Positions 1 to 9,517 of a stretch of DNA of 64,000 bases are shown piece after piece. Where the stretch lies: positions 2,995,100 to 3,059,099 of the forward strand of contig NC_065554.1 of NCBI RefSeq assembly GCF_022605725.1. Reading direction: 5' to 3'. The notes below the pieces were generated by a model. It was not told the origin of the DNA and searched no databases. It saw only the letters and a program-made list of their open reading frames with translations. Position numbers and translations under genes: made by a program. Every line of letters begins with the position of its first letter. The first letter of the stretch is position 1. This DNA comes from Anthonomus grandis grandis. Taxonomy: Eukaryota; Arthropoda; Insecta; Coleoptera; Curculionidae.

Positions 1-1315
1 GTAGATTTAACTTCTTCAAGCGTTGCTAGCTGAAACTCGAAGTTTCCTACCCCTTCCTTAACATTTAGCAGATAATAAGACAACGTTTCTGGATTAGGCG
101 CGTTGGAAGATGCAGCATTTATAAAAAAGGTATTTATGATTTCAGGGTCACCCAAGTGGTCAGGAATGGTGTTTTGAGGCTTGCAATGTATGTTCAGCTG
201 ACGTAGTACCTTCCAGTTAGTTTTGGAGTTCACCCTTTTGTAAGGTGTTATTGAGATAGCACTTCTTCTCTATTTCAACAGCCGCTGTCACTTGGTTCCG
301 AAGTTGGCGATAGTGTTCCCAATTTAATTCAGTTTTTTGTCTTTTGTACTTGGACAAGGCCCCATTTCTAAGATAAATAAGATGTTTGATATTATCTGTG
401 TTCCAAGGACTCCTTCCTTTAGTAATTCTGGCCGTTTTAAATGGCGCATATATATTAAAAAGATTAAGTATACAATCATTAAACCTATCAACTTTAGCAT
501 TAATATCTTCCATATAAAATATGTCATCTAATCGAGAATTTAATAAATCTTGGTAAAAATTATCATGTATAAAATGTTTAAAATCCCTGTAAGTTAATAG
601 GAAGGGTGGAGGTTTCAAAAACATAAGACGTACTTTACAAAAAACGACAAAATGATCTGATACCTGAAAATTTGAATCAACACTACTATTCTGTACAAAA
701 TTTATTTTTGAGCATATAATCAAATCTAAGAGGGAGCCGCTTCCAGCTAAGCCAGGCCGAGTGAACTCATTCATAATTTGACTTAAGCTGTATACCTGAA
801 GTAGAGAAAGAAACCTTTGCGTATGGATAGATTCCAAGTTATTTACGTTTATATTAAAATCGCCAAGACAGAGGAGATTGTCACACGACAAAAGATATCT
901 ACAAATGTTAGTTTTAAACTCAGTCATAAAATCATTTATATTAGTAGGACCCGGGCCTATAGAAAACACCTATGGTGCTTAGAACACCCTTAGTTTTAAA
1001 CTGAATCCATATTTGCTCAGAAAAATTGCAGTCAAAATCATTTAAAATAGAATATTTTATGGTATCTCTCACATAGACTACAATTCCGCCTCCTCTACCT
1101 ATGGTACGGTCGCGCCTAACCAAGCGAAAACCTTCAATTTGTAACATCTCATCATCAATAAAGCCCGAGAGCCAAGATTCTGTGACGGCAAAAATATCAA
1201 ACTTATTTAGTAGGATATAGTCTTTGATAAGCTGAAATTTAGGAATTAAAGATCTAACGTTTATATGACCAATTTTTGCATTAGTAATATTAAGGTTATT
1301 ACGGTTTAAAGCCAT
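1..1315 (-). pseudogene. LINE A ORF2, endonuclease part (CR1/L2-like), cut by window edge
   Basis: This is the N-terminal part of a non-LTR retrotransposon ORF2: an apurinic-type (EEP) endonuclease, which nicks target DNA for reverse transcription. Reading down from 1315 the protein shows the N-V-R-S-L motif, the catalytic glutamate in TESWL and the GGGIVVYV strand. In a second frame (969 to 217) it shows the GDFNIN motif, the SLLDLIIC strand and the terminal SDH motif. The frame changes near 941-969 and again near 230; downstream of that the reading stays open towards position 1, with linker sequence of the kind found between endonuclease and RT. The RT domain would lie outside the window. 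The ORF2 start is 63 bp past the end of ORF1 (stop at 1378-1380), as expected for a bicistronic LINE. CR1/L2 rather than Jockey is inferred from the NVRSL motif. At least two frameshifts make it dead. Confidence 0.85.
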
Positions 1316-1377
1316 CGAAACTTAATTCAAAACATAAACACAAATAGAAACAAACAATAGCTGCAAAAAAAAAATAT

Positions 1378-1434
1378 CTACATTTTTAAGTTATCTACTT
1401 GAGCAGCAGTGATGATACTGATCACCGGCTCGCC
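1378..1434 (-). pseudogene. LINE A ORF1, 3' end separated by retrovirus insertion
   Basis: This is the distal end of LINE A ORF1, displaced about 8 kb from the rest by the errantivirus. Counting 976 nt on the upstream side (10493 to 9518, including one copy of the CGCC duplication) plus 53 nt here (1430 to 1378) gives 1029 nt, an exact multiple of three, and the frame ends at a TAG. So the insertion broke a reading frame that was open when it happened. Confidence 0.8.
1431..1434. repeat. 4-bp target-site duplication CGCC, left copy
   Basis: CGCC stands directly outside the left LTR and again at 9518-9521 directly outside the right LTR. A 4-bp duplication is normal for Ty3/gypsy integrases. 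The same tetramer also lies just inside the right LTR (9299-9302) by chance, as part of the primer binding site. Confidence 0.85.
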
Positions 1435-1649
1435 AGTTATAGATTTGAAAGATGAAAAGGCTTTTTTAAAAATTTATTTTAAGAACGTTACAGCGTTGTG
1501 ACTTAACTCTACTAATGCTTAAATCTATCTGATTAAAACAATACAAATTACTTCTTAGCTAAAGTAAAAATGATTACAATGTAAAAGATCATATTCTATA
1601 AACTAAGGAATAAAATATACTATAGTCAGGGGTTATATGTTCCATAACT
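1435..1649 (-). repeat. 3' LTR of errantivirus
   Basis: 215 bp, matching 9303-9517 at a constant offset of 7868 without a visible mismatch. On the element's strand it starts AGTTATGG and ends CTATAACT. It supplies the polyadenylation end of the element. Confidence 0.93.
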
Positions 1650-1659
1650 CCTCCCTCCT
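1650..1659 (-). other. Polypurine tract of errantivirus
   Basis: On the minus strand AGGAGGGAGG stands directly before the 3' LTR. This is the expected site and composition of the RNase-H-resistant primer for plus-strand DNA synthesis. Confidence 0.85.
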
Positions 1660-1699
1660 AAGAAACGAGCTTACGGATGGTACAGGAGTGGTGAGGTGG

Positions 1700-3334
1700 T
1701 TATATGACGATTTCTGAACAGGATTTCGTCATAGATTCGTCTGGATGTAGGCTTCTCTTAGATATTCTTGGCATCAGGAATTTCTGCACCATAAAGTAGC
1801 TAATTATTGCTACTAGCAGAATATAAAGTAATACGGTATAAATGCTGGTTCTGTGGTAGTATACAGGTTGGTTCAGGGCCCGGTCAAGTCTTTGATGCTG
1901 AATCTCGATGGATTTATGAAGATGTTTGGCTTCATTTAGGTCCAGTGAGCTTAATTCCAAATTATTAAAGAGAATTGGTGTAGCTTCATTGCTAGGCGGT
2001 GATAGGTTGATTTGAGGTAGTTCGATGTTTTTGTAATGGGTTTCTGGATCCTTGTAATTTTTGATGACAATGTTTCCGACACGAAGTTCACAAGTAGAAT
2101 CCAGTTCTACGATGTAGGTGCCATTTAATGGGATATTATCTTTATTGGAACCACAAGTCTGGATAGCTGCAAGAGGTCGAGGTACGATTAGCATCCATTT
2201 TCCTTCTTCCAGTTTTTCTGCTTTGTTGGTGGTAATTTGGATTTTCGTCTGCTGGCATTGGGATATTGATTCTCTAAATTTTAGCATCTGTACTTCGCAA
2301 GATGCATCTTCGTCTATAGGCAAGGGGTTAAAGTCTTGGCAAACGTATTCGTTGGTGGTGATTTTCCTGCATGGTTGGTTGGATTTTGCATAATTCAGCT
2401 CATTAAGGATTAGGTATTTGGTTTGCGGAAATATTACATCGTGGAAGGTTTTTGAAGGTGTAGGTAGAGGATAAAGGTGGTACAGTAGATAACTGTTCTT
2501 CTCTACGATCGGCATTTCAATGATAAATATGACTTTGTTTTCCTTTGCGTAACTTTTTATATTAAGGACTTTCTCAAAAAGAAATACATTTTTAAAAGTT
2601 GGATCAAATGGGAGTTTACCGGATGTTAAACTCGTAGAAATTAATTGAATTTCCTTGAATAAGTCTTTTGGACTAATGATCGATGGATGAAAGGTATTTA
2701 GTTTTGAAAAAGTTATTGCTATTTGAAGATCTTCTAAGACATCATACATTTCTTGTAAGAATGTGGTAGCATGAGATAGAATTGTTTGCAAAAGAAAGAA
2801 ATGCTTATCTTCAAAACTGATTTTGTTAAGTCTTTGGACCTCTATTTGAATTTCTTTTATTTGTGATTCCAAAATATTTTGATTGGAAGTTAAATTCTTT
2901 GAGAGTTTTTGAAAAAGTTTATTAGAATTATCTATTATGGTAATTTGTTCTTGCATTAAAAGTTTTATATTATTTTCGTTTTGCATAATTGAAGTTATTG
3001 CTGAATCATAGCGCTGAGCATCCTCATTATCTAAATTGCCGGTTATACTTTTGACAATACTGCCTAATCCATTTATAAGGCCTCTTTTTTCGCGAGTTTT
3101 AAGAGAGAATGGATTTATTTGAAGTATTTGATTTTTTATTTTTTCTTTTAAGGTTGAAGCTAAATTGTATGAATTAAAATATTCTTTTTTATATAAAGAA
3201 CAGTTTTCTATGTTTTTTTCTAAGTCGTATATAGTTTTTTGCATTATGAGGTATTGACTGATAATAGGGTTGATGTCGTAAATTTGAATGAAAGTCCAGT
3301 AATCAATTATGTTTTGCGAGTTTCCTAATTTCAT
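1700..3334 (-). CDS. env: Errantivirus env glycoprotein
   Basis: A 544-aa protein related to errantivirus/baculovirus F-type fusion proteins, which carry membrane fusion at the surface of infected cells. A basic furin-like site (REKR, residues 81-84) is followed by the G-L-I-N-G-L-G segment and coiled-coil-rich sequence typical of this group. There are several N-glycosylation sites, a predicted membrane anchor near residues 498-516, and a cytoplasmic tail of roughly 25 residues. No signal peptide is visible at the first Met. In this group env is expressed from a spliced RNA that may add an upstream leader, so the Met at 3334 may not be the true start. The frame is open and shows no obvious damage. 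It starts 38 bp after the end of pol. Whether the protein works cannot be judged from sequence alone. Confidence 0.9.
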   Translation of the reverse strand: MKLGNSQNIIDYWTFIQIYDINPIISQYLIMQKTIYDLEKNIENCSLYKKEYFNSYNLASTLKEKIKNQILQINPFSLKTREKRGLINGLGSIVKSITGNLDNEDAQRYDSAITSIMQNENNIKLLMQEQITIIDNSNKLFQKLSKNLTSNQNILESQIKEIQIEVQRLNKISFEDKHFFLLQTILSHATTFLQEMYDVLEDLQIAITFSKLNTFHPSIISPKDLFKEIQLISTSLTSGKLPFDPTFKNVFLFEKVLNIKSYAKENKVIFIIEMPIVEKNSYLLYHLYPLPTPSKTFHDVIFPQTKYLILNELNYAKSNQPCRKITTNEYVCQDFNPLPIDEDASCEVQMLKFRESISQCQQTKIQITTNKAEKLEEGKWMLIVPRPLAAIQTCGSNKDNIPLNGTYIVELDSTCELRVGNIVIKNYKDPETHYKNIELPQINLSPPSNEATPILFNNLELSSLDLNEAKHLHKSIEIQHQRLDRALNQPVYYHRTSIYTVLLYILLVAIISYFMVQKFLMPRISKRSLHPDESMTKSCSEIVI

Positions 3335-3372
3335 TGGTAAAAGTCCGGGGTTCTTGGATACGTCATGAAATG

Positions 3373-6300
3373 TTACGTCAGGTCTTGCATGTTTGATGTT
3401 GAGGGACCTGCAACAACAGGGGTTTTTAATTCTTTTATATGGACTACCTCTTCTTTATTGTTCTTTTTGTTTTTTATTTTAACTTTATTATTTTCGAGTA
3501 GTTCAATTAGTTCAAAAGGGCCTAAGAATCGTTTAGATTTTTTATTTCTGTTGGCGTTATTTTTATATACAATTTGTCCTACTTTAAATTGATATTGATT
3601 TGGACCTAGAACGTTTCTTTTATCGATAATTTTTTGTTTTTGGGATTCTAATTTTTCTTTTATTTCATCATAAAGGTGTTTTATCTTTTCTTTATGATTA
3701 AAGGCATAATCGGTATAATAGCCGGTATTTATAAGTTCACATGGGTCTCTTGTGTTTGTGTGACCAAATGTTAGCTCGAAGGGTGTAAACTGCGTCGAGG
3801 AATGGATCGAACAATTGTATGCTATTATGGCATATTTCATTAAGGTTTTAACGTCTTCGTCCTTAAAACGGTCTCCTAAAATTCGAAGGTGTTCGATAAG
3901 TGTAGAGTGGAGTCTTTCGATTGGTGAGTTCGATTCATGGTGAAAAGGTGTTGTGAAATGTATGTTTATTTTATGAGTCTTTAAGATTTCTTGAACGGTG
4001 GTATTTTTAAATTCAGGACCATTGTCCATAATTATTCTCTCAGGAAGACCATAAAATGAAAAATAATGGATGAGAGCTGAACATATTTCGACTGAAGTTT
4101 TGCCTTGAATAGGAATGGCTTGACCTAGTTTTGAAAAGGTGTCGACGAGTGTAAGAAAGTCTTGGTTGTCAAATTTGAAAATATCTATATGAAGCAGCTG
4201 GAATGGTTTTCCAGTAGTTTCTGTTAGTACAAGAGGAACATACGGTGGTTTACGGGAATATTTAGATGTTTGACATATACTACAATCATTTATATACTTT
4301 GTTATGTCGGATTTCATGGATGGCCAATAATAATTCCTTTTAAGTTTTTCTAAAGTCTCGGCTATTCCGCGGTGATTACATTTACCTTCATGCTGGTATT
4401 TCATAATAAGGATTCGCTCATCAGGTTCTTTTATAGAGTTTATTAGTTTTGTACATTTAAATAGTTTTGGTCCAGATTGATGAAAGTGGTGCATATAAAC
4501 ATCATTAAATTCGATATACATGGAATCATCATGAAAATATAGGTAAAAAGTTTTCTTATCGGTGGTATATGTTTTTAGGAATTCTAATATAAGTTTGGGA
4601 TTAGATTTTGGAATTTTGACATGCCATATATTATGTTTCTCGAATGTTTCCCAGTTGACAGTCAATTTATTGTGTGGATTTTTGGAGATAATTATTTGAT
4701 ATGATTTATTGTTAATAATATCATCCAGTATGGGGATTCCATCATTTAAAGTGTTATGGTTGCTGCTAGAATGCGGAGTATTTATAGAAGATTCTGGAGT
4801 CTCTTGGGAATGAAACTCTGGTGGTGGTAAATTGACATTATCTGGTTGAAGGTTTAAGTTTGAGAAATCATTAAGAGTTTGTGTTTCGTACTGATGGGAT
4901 GGGTCGTTAAAATTTTGGAAATTATATTGGGGTGGTTGAATATTAAGGTTTGTATTTCTTGGAGGAACCAACTGAATATTTTGCAATATTTTAATTTTTG
5001 GTTCTGGACAGGGAGGTTTTAATTCTTTTAAAACTGATGTTATATCTGCTGGGTTTAGTTTATTGGGGTCATAGGACTTTAGGAATTGGTCAATATCTAG
5101 ATCTATATCACCTGAATTATTTACGATACTTTCGTTTTCAATTGCATTAATACAAATTCGTGAGAGTGCGTCTGCGTTGGTGTTTTGGTTACCCTTTTTG
5201 TAAATAATTTCAAAATCGTATTCCCTTAATTTACATCTCCATCTTACGAGTTTGCTATTTGGTTCTCGCATATTAAAAAGCCATACCAAAGGTCGATGGT
5301 CTGTGTAAATTTTGAATTTGCGACCGAAAAGATAAGGTCGAAAATGTTTGCATGCCCAAACTATAGCAAGTAACTCTTTCTCTATCGTGGAGTATTTTAC
5401 TTCGGTGTCATTAAGGGTTCTTGATGCGTAGGCGATGGGTTTGTCATTGGGAATGTTCCCTTGGGAAAGGACTGCTCCAACTGCATAGTTGCTAGCGTCA
5501 GTTGTCAAAACAAATGGTTTGCTGAAGTCTGGATATTGAAGTATGGGGGAATTGGTGAGAAGTTGTTTGCAGTGGTTAAATGATTTAATGAACTCGGGGG
5601 TATGAATTATTTTATGATCTTTTTTAAGGCAAATCGTCATTGGCTTTGTTATTTTGGCAAAATCTTTTATAAATCGACGATAATAACCAAGTAAACCTAA
5701 AAACGACTTCAGAGCTTTGGGGGAATTTGGAATTGGGAAATTTTTAATTGCTGAAATTTTGTCTGGATTAGGTTTAACACCTTCAGTAGTAACAACATGA
5801 CCCAAATATTGGACTTCCTTTTTTAAAAATTCTGATTTGTCCAACTGAATTTTGAAATTGGATTCACGAAGTTTGTCAAAAATTTGTCTTAAACGGGAAA
5901 TGTGTTCTTCCAAAGAACTGCTGAAAATGACAATGTCGTCCAAATATACAAGACAGATTTCATTTTGAAGACCTCTCAAGATGTTATCCATGACTCTCTG
6001 GAATGTCGATGGGGCATTCTTAAGTCCGAAAGGCATTCGTTTGAACTCGTAATGTCCATTTTCAGTGGAGAAGGCGGTTTTTGGGATGTCATGGGGATCC
6101 ATCTCGATTTGATGAAAACCATTGGCCAAATCAAGTGTTGAAAAATATTGGCTTCTGCCAAGCTTATCCAGAATGTCTGTAATTTGGGGAAGAGGGTATT
6201 TGTCATCAATCGTTCGTTCGTTGAGCTTACGATAATCTATAACAAGTCGCCACTTGCGTTTTCCGGAAGAATCGAATTTTTTTGGAACGATCCAGATGGG

Positions 6301-7299
6301 GCTGGACCAAGGGGAATATGAATTTTGGATGATGCCTTGTTCTAACATTTTTGAAATTTGTTGTTTTACTTCCTGTCTATGGACTTCTGGGTAGCGATAA
6401 CTTTTTGTATAAATTGGTGTGTGATTGTCTAATTTTATTTGATGTCTAATCTGGTTAGTAAAAGTAAGGGGAATTTTTTCGCAATAAAATATATCTTTAT
6501 ATTCTAGACACAAGTCTCGAATCATTTGTTTTTCTTCTATGTTACAATGGTCTAAGCGAATATTTTTTAAATTTTCTTTAAGCAGATTATTTTGCTCTAA
6601 GGAAAGAGGTTCATCAACTTCCATTTTTTCAACAAAATTTATATTATGAATGTCAAGAAGTTCAATATCTAGAGGTTTTGTCAAATGTAGGGTTATAGGG
6701 ATATCCTGAGGATTTGTGACTGAAGTGATGGCAAAATAGTTTGAGATATTAACCAAAGAACCTGGTATTTCTAAATTATGTTCAAATTTATGATAATCTA
6801 AAAATCCGGTACCATGTTCAACGGTTACTGGTACTTTAACTATTTGTTGGGATCTAGGAGATACTGTCACTGAAAAATTGTAATTTTGAAAATTTTCATT
6901 CGGGATTTTATCGTCACGTTTTTCATAAATTATTGGTATTTCTGCATTAGAAGTTGTTATTTTCCGAGCATTAATGTTTATACTAGCATTTAATTGGTTC
7001 AATAAGTCTGCGCCAATTAAACCATCGTATTTTTGAGAAAAGTCGAAAAGATAAAATTTGTGATAGGCATTGGTATTAAATAAACTAAAAATAGGAATGT
7101 TTGCGACTTCATCGTGATATGTCATTGCGTGGGCGGTCTGAATATTAAATACCTCTTTATTAATAAAATTTTTATAAAATTTGTGTGCAAGGTAAGGTTT
7201 CATTAGACTTCTAGAGCTGCCGGTATCAATTAAAAAATGTGCTGTGATTTCGGGAATAAACACGTACGGTAAATCTGATCTTATGTTGTAATTATGCAT
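3373..7299 (-). CDS. pol: Errantivirus pol polyprotein (protease, RT, RNase H, integrase)
   Basis: A 1308-residue stretch counted from the first Met; the frame is open a further 45 nt upstream, back to the proposed frameshift site. Domains in order: an aspartic protease with DTG at residues 25-27; reverse transcriptase with the catalytic YLDD at 452-455; RNase H with the TDAS motif and an AGAV-like strand; a zinc-binding H-H-C-C region; then an integrase core with D1039, D1092 and E1128 (D1092 and E1128 are 35 residues apart, the usual DD35E). The C-terminal tail is basic and no chromodomain is seen. All catalytic residues are present and no stop or frameshift interrupts the frame. It lies in the -1 frame relative to gag. 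It is 3.9 kb long, the normal size for errantivirus pol. Confidence 0.95.
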   Translation of the reverse strand: MHNYNIRSDLPYVFIPEITAHFLIDTGSSRSLMKPYLAHKFYKNFINKEVFNIQTAHAMTYHDEVANIPIFSLFNTNAYHKFYLFDFSQKYDGLIGADLLNQLNASININARKITTSNAEIPIIYEKRDDKIPNENFQNYNFSVTVSPRSQQIVKVPVTVEHGTGFLDYHKFEHNLEIPGSLVNISNYFAITSVTNPQDIPITLHLTKPLDIELLDIHNINFVEKMEVDEPLSLEQNNLLKENLKNIRLDHCNIEEKQMIRDLCLEYKDIFYCEKIPLTFTNQIRHQIKLDNHTPIYTKSYRYPEVHRQEVKQQISKMLEQGIIQNSYSPWSSPIWIVPKKFDSSGKRKWRLVIDYRKLNERTIDDKYPLPQITDILDKLGRSQYFSTLDLANGFHQIEMDPHDIPKTAFSTENGHYEFKRMPFGLKNAPSTFQRVMDNILRGLQNEICLVYLDDIVIFSSSLEEHISRLRQIFDKLRESNFKIQLDKSEFLKKEVQYLGHVVTTEGVKPNPDKISAIKNFPIPNSPKALKSFLGLLGYYRRFIKDFAKITKPMTICLKKDHKIIHTPEFIKSFNHCKQLLTNSPILQYPDFSKPFVLTTDASNYAVGAVLSQGNIPNDKPIAYASRTLNDTEVKYSTIEKELLAIVWACKHFRPYLFGRKFKIYTDHRPLVWLFNMREPNSKLVRWRCKLREYDFEIIYKKGNQNTNADALSRICINAIENESIVNNSGDIDLDIDQFLKSYDPNKLNPADITSVLKELKPPCPEPKIKILQNIQLVPPRNTNLNIQPPQYNFQNFNDPSHQYETQTLNDFSNLNLQPDNVNLPPPEFHSQETPESSINTPHSSSNHNTLNDGIPILDDIINNKSYQIIISKNPHNKLTVNWETFEKHNIWHVKIPKSNPKLILEFLKTYTTDKKTFYLYFHDDSMYIEFNDVYMHHFHQSGPKLFKCTKLINSIKEPDERILIMKYQHEGKCNHRGIAETLEKLKRNYYWPSMKSDITKYINDCSICQTSKYSRKPPYVPLVLTETTGKPFQLLHIDIFKFDNQDFLTLVDTFSKLGQAIPIQGKTSVEICSALIHYFSFYGLPERIIMDNGPEFKNTTVQEILKTHKINIHFTTPFHHESNSPIERLHSTLIEHLRILGDRFKDEDVKTLMKYAIIAYNCSIHSSTQFTPFELTFGHTNTRDPCELINTGYYTDYAFNHKEKIKHLYDEIKEKLESQKQKIIDKRNVLGPNQYQFKVGQIVYKNNANRNKKSKRFLGPFELIELLENNKVKIKNKKNNKEEVVHIKELKTPVVAGPSTSNMQDLT

Positions 7300-7304
7300 A
7301 TTAA

Positions 7305-8810
7305 TTACGTTGGGTATTGTGTTGCCTGAACTTGCTGAAAATTTTCATCTGGTTTTATATTTTCACTTGAAGCGCAAGGATCGGATGTCTGAGTGTTATT
7401 GTAGTGATAAAGATCTTGCACATCTGCATAATATGCATTTTCATTGGGATATGGGTCAGATTCGTTTTGCTCTAAGAAATCGTAATAATAATCATCTTGG
7501 GAATTATTGTAGCAATAATTATTATTGTCGTTAATTTGTTGTGCATGAAATTCTTGGTAATTCAATTTATGGGGTGTTGGATGATGAATTATGGCTGTGC
7601 CTGAACTAGTGTCCATTGGCGTCGGCCTATTTAAATTGCTTCGAGCACTGCGGCTTCTAATTGATGAACTTTGATTAAAATTCGGTCTGTTATTGGTATT
7701 TATTGGAAAATTTGAATTTGGGTTTTGGAAAAATGGTTTTTGTTGAAAATTATTTGACGGTTGTGGTTGAGGGGGCCTTGGTACAAAAGATGCATTATTT
7801 ATTGGAGGCTGTTGGGGGTTTAATGCAAACACATTATTTGAGGGTGGTGTTGGGCGGAAAATATTAATTTCTGGGGATGATTGGGCATTAAATGTTGGTT
7901 GTAAGAAAGGTATTGGGAATTGCTTATTATTGTGGGGAAATGTTTGTTGATTATTATTTGTAGCTCTAACATGTTGATGTGGATGTGTTTTAGTCTGTGG
8001 TGGTAGGTTTACAGTTGTGTTTTGATGTTGATTTCGGCTGAAATTTATAAAGTTTTCTTCTTCGGCGGCAAATGATAGTGCCTGTTCTAAATTAATTGGA
8101 TTTTTAAGCCTAACTACTAACTGCATGTGATATTTAAGCCCTGCTAAGAAGGTTTTTAAAGCAAAATCATCGTAATGGGCGATTTTAATTCGTTTTTCAT
8201 TTTCATCAACAATTAAAGTACTTAATTTAGCAAACAAAAGACTTCTGGCATCTTGTATTCTCATGCCGAAATTTAATGGTGGTTCATTTTTATAAGGCCT
8301 AATAGAAATTAAGTCTTGTATTAGACAGTCAATACCCCTTTGATCTGCGAATGTTAAATTTAAGGTTTCTTTTATTAAAGCCCAAGTATTTAATTCTGAT
8401 CTAGAGCCAATTAAATCAGCTGCTCTACCCCTTAATTTGCCTAAAATCGAGTCTATTAAAATTGAATTAATAGGGTCTTCACGAGTTTGACTATTTTGAA
8501 AATTTCTTAGAAGATTTTCACACGATAAAATAAATCTTTGCAATAACTTTGGATTCCCATCGAAATGTGGGATGTTATCCGTTTGGTATTTTAAAAGTGG
8601 CATATCAGTAGGCATGGTTCTGGATACAACTGATACAGATTCTACTTCGAGTTCTTCCTCCGGTAAGGCAGGTAAAGTATTATTAATATCAGCGGTATTA
8701 TCAGAAATAATTTGATTTAAATAAGGCTGATCTGTTCTAGTATTTGTTACGGATAACCTTTCCAAATGAGAAAGTAATTCGTCAATAATTTCAGAATTAT
8801 TTTCAGACAT
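7305..8810 (-). CDS. gag: Errantivirus gag
   Basis: A 501-aa structural protein that forms the particle core. The N-terminal 270 residues are helix-rich, with a conserved-looking capsid region (around LIQDLISIRPYKNEPPLNF). The rest is low-complexity sequence rich in Asn, Gln and Pro. No CCHC zinc knuckle is present, which is usual for errantivirus gag. The start at 8810 is the first Met of the frame and follows a leader of about 490 nt after the 5' LTR. The stop at 7305-7307 lies 5 nt before the first pol Met in another frame, so pol is probably made by a -1 shift. Confidence 0.9.
   Translation of the reverse strand: MSENNSEIIDELLSHLERLSVTNTRTDQPYLNQIISDNTADINNTLPALPEEELEVESVSVVSRTMPTDMPLLKYQTDNIPHFDGNPKLLQRFILSCENLLRNFQNSQTREDPINSILIDSILGKLRGRAADLIGSRSELNTWALIKETLNLTFADQRGIDCLIQDLISIRPYKNEPPLNFGMRIQDARSLLFAKLSTLIVDENEKRIKIAHYDDFALKTFLAGLKYHMQLVVRLKNPINLEQALSFAAEEENFINFSRNQHQNTTVNLPPQTKTHPHQHVRATNNNQQTFPHNNKQFPIPFLQPTFNAQSSPEINIFRPTPPSNNVFALNPQQPPINNASFVPRPPQPQPSNNFQQKPFFQNPNSNFPINTNNRPNFNQSSSIRSRSARSNLNRPTPMDTSSGTAIIHHPTPHKLNYQEFHAQQINDNNNYCYNNSQDDYYYDFLEQNESDPYPNENAYYADVQDLYHYNNTQTSDPCASSENIKPDENFQQVQATQYPT
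7338..7344 (-). promoter_or_regulatory. Candidate -1 ribosomal frameshift heptamer, gag to pol
   Basis: On the minus strand the gag frame reads GAA AAT TTT CAG, which contains A AAT TTT, a heptamer of the X XXY YYZ type. A -1 slip here enters the pol frame directly: the pol frame has a TGA just upstream and is open from this point. The site is 10 codons before the gag stop. No downstream pseudoknot was modelled. Confidence 0.65.
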
Positions 8811-9285
8811 AAAATTAATAAAAAATTACGCAAAATTACGTAACTTGACTAGAAAGAAAAAAAATAAAAACTTGAATAAATTGTAACTCTAAATCTAACC
8901 TAAATAAAATTGCCAATCGTAAAAACAACAGTATATGTTATAGTTTGCAATTGTGCAAAAATGGAAAAATCAAAAATAAAAATCAATTTAAAAACAAAGG
9001 AAAAAGAAAGGACAATGAGCACTTACAATAGCAAAAATCCAGCGATGAAAAGCTGCATTCTCTTAGACTACGTTGCCTATAGGAACCGATGCTTGTGTTC
9101 CCAAGCCTAATCTAGGGTTGGTCGAAGTTGGACCGTTGCTGAACGCTCTTCTCCCAATAGATTTGGTCGAAGTTTGACTTCCTCCTGGGTGCTGCCTCTT
9201 CGTAAATTCACAAGGTTCGCGATTGCCGATAAACCGTAAAAACGGACCAATTCCGCGATTTTTGTCGGATATTGTTCGACTTAGA
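8811..9285 (-). other. Errantivirus 5' untranslated leader
   Basis: About 475 nt between the primer binding site and the gag start. It would hold the packaging signal and possibly the env splice donor, neither of which can be pinpointed by eye. The part near gag is AT-rich and the part near the primer site is more GC-rich. Confidence 0.6.
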
Positions 9286-9303
9286 ACTCCGTCGACTGCG
9301 CCA
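9286..9303 (-). other. Primer binding site, tRNA-Ser type
   Basis: On the minus strand the sequence after the 5' LTR reads TGGCGCAGTCGACGGAGT. TGG-C-GCAGTCG is complementary to the 3' end of a tRNA with the CGACTGC-G-CCA acceptor strand of insect tRNA-Ser, the primer known for the 17.6/297 branch of errantiviruses. The initial T is also the last base of the LTR, an overlap known in this group. Confidence 0.8.
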
Positions 9304-9517
9304 GTTATAGATTTGAAAGATGAAAAGGCTTTTTTAAAAATTTATTTTAAGAACGTTACAGCGTTGTGACTTAACTCTACTAATGCTTAAATCTATCTGA
9401 TTAAAACAATACAAATTACTTCTTAGCTAAAGTAAAAATGATTACAATGTAAAAGATCATATTCTATAAACTAAGGAATAAAATATACTATAGTCAGGGG
9501 TTATATGTTCCATAACT
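9303..9517 (-). repeat. 5' LTR of errantivirus
   Basis: 215 bp, same sequence as 1435-1649. It should carry the promoter for the genomic RNA. On its right it is followed by CGCC (9518-9521), the second copy of the target duplication, and then LINE A ORF1 coding sequence. Confidence 0.93.

Larger units (their letters stand above)
1435..9517 (-). mobile_element. Errantivirus (gypsy-group LTR retrovirus with env), complete
   Basis: An 8083-bp complete Ty3/gypsy element of the env-bearing insect errantivirus group, on the minus strand. In order it has the 5' LTR (9303-9517), a tRNA-Ser primer site, gag (8810-7305), pol (7299-3373), env (3334-1700), a purine tract and the 3' LTR (1435-1649). The LTRs start AGTT and end AACT, the form used by gypsy-group elements instead of TG..CA. 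Compared base by base by eye, the two 215-bp LTRs show no difference. All three genes are open. It lies inside ORF1 of a LINE with a CGCC duplication. Identical LTRs, open genes and a clean duplication together indicate a recent insertion. Confidence 0.95.

Noticed and set aside
2118..2393. Open frames on the plus strand inside env, pol and gag (also 3365-3592, 5902-6141, 7310-7534)
   Set aside because: They overlap well-supported minus-strand retroviral genes and show no domain; shadows.
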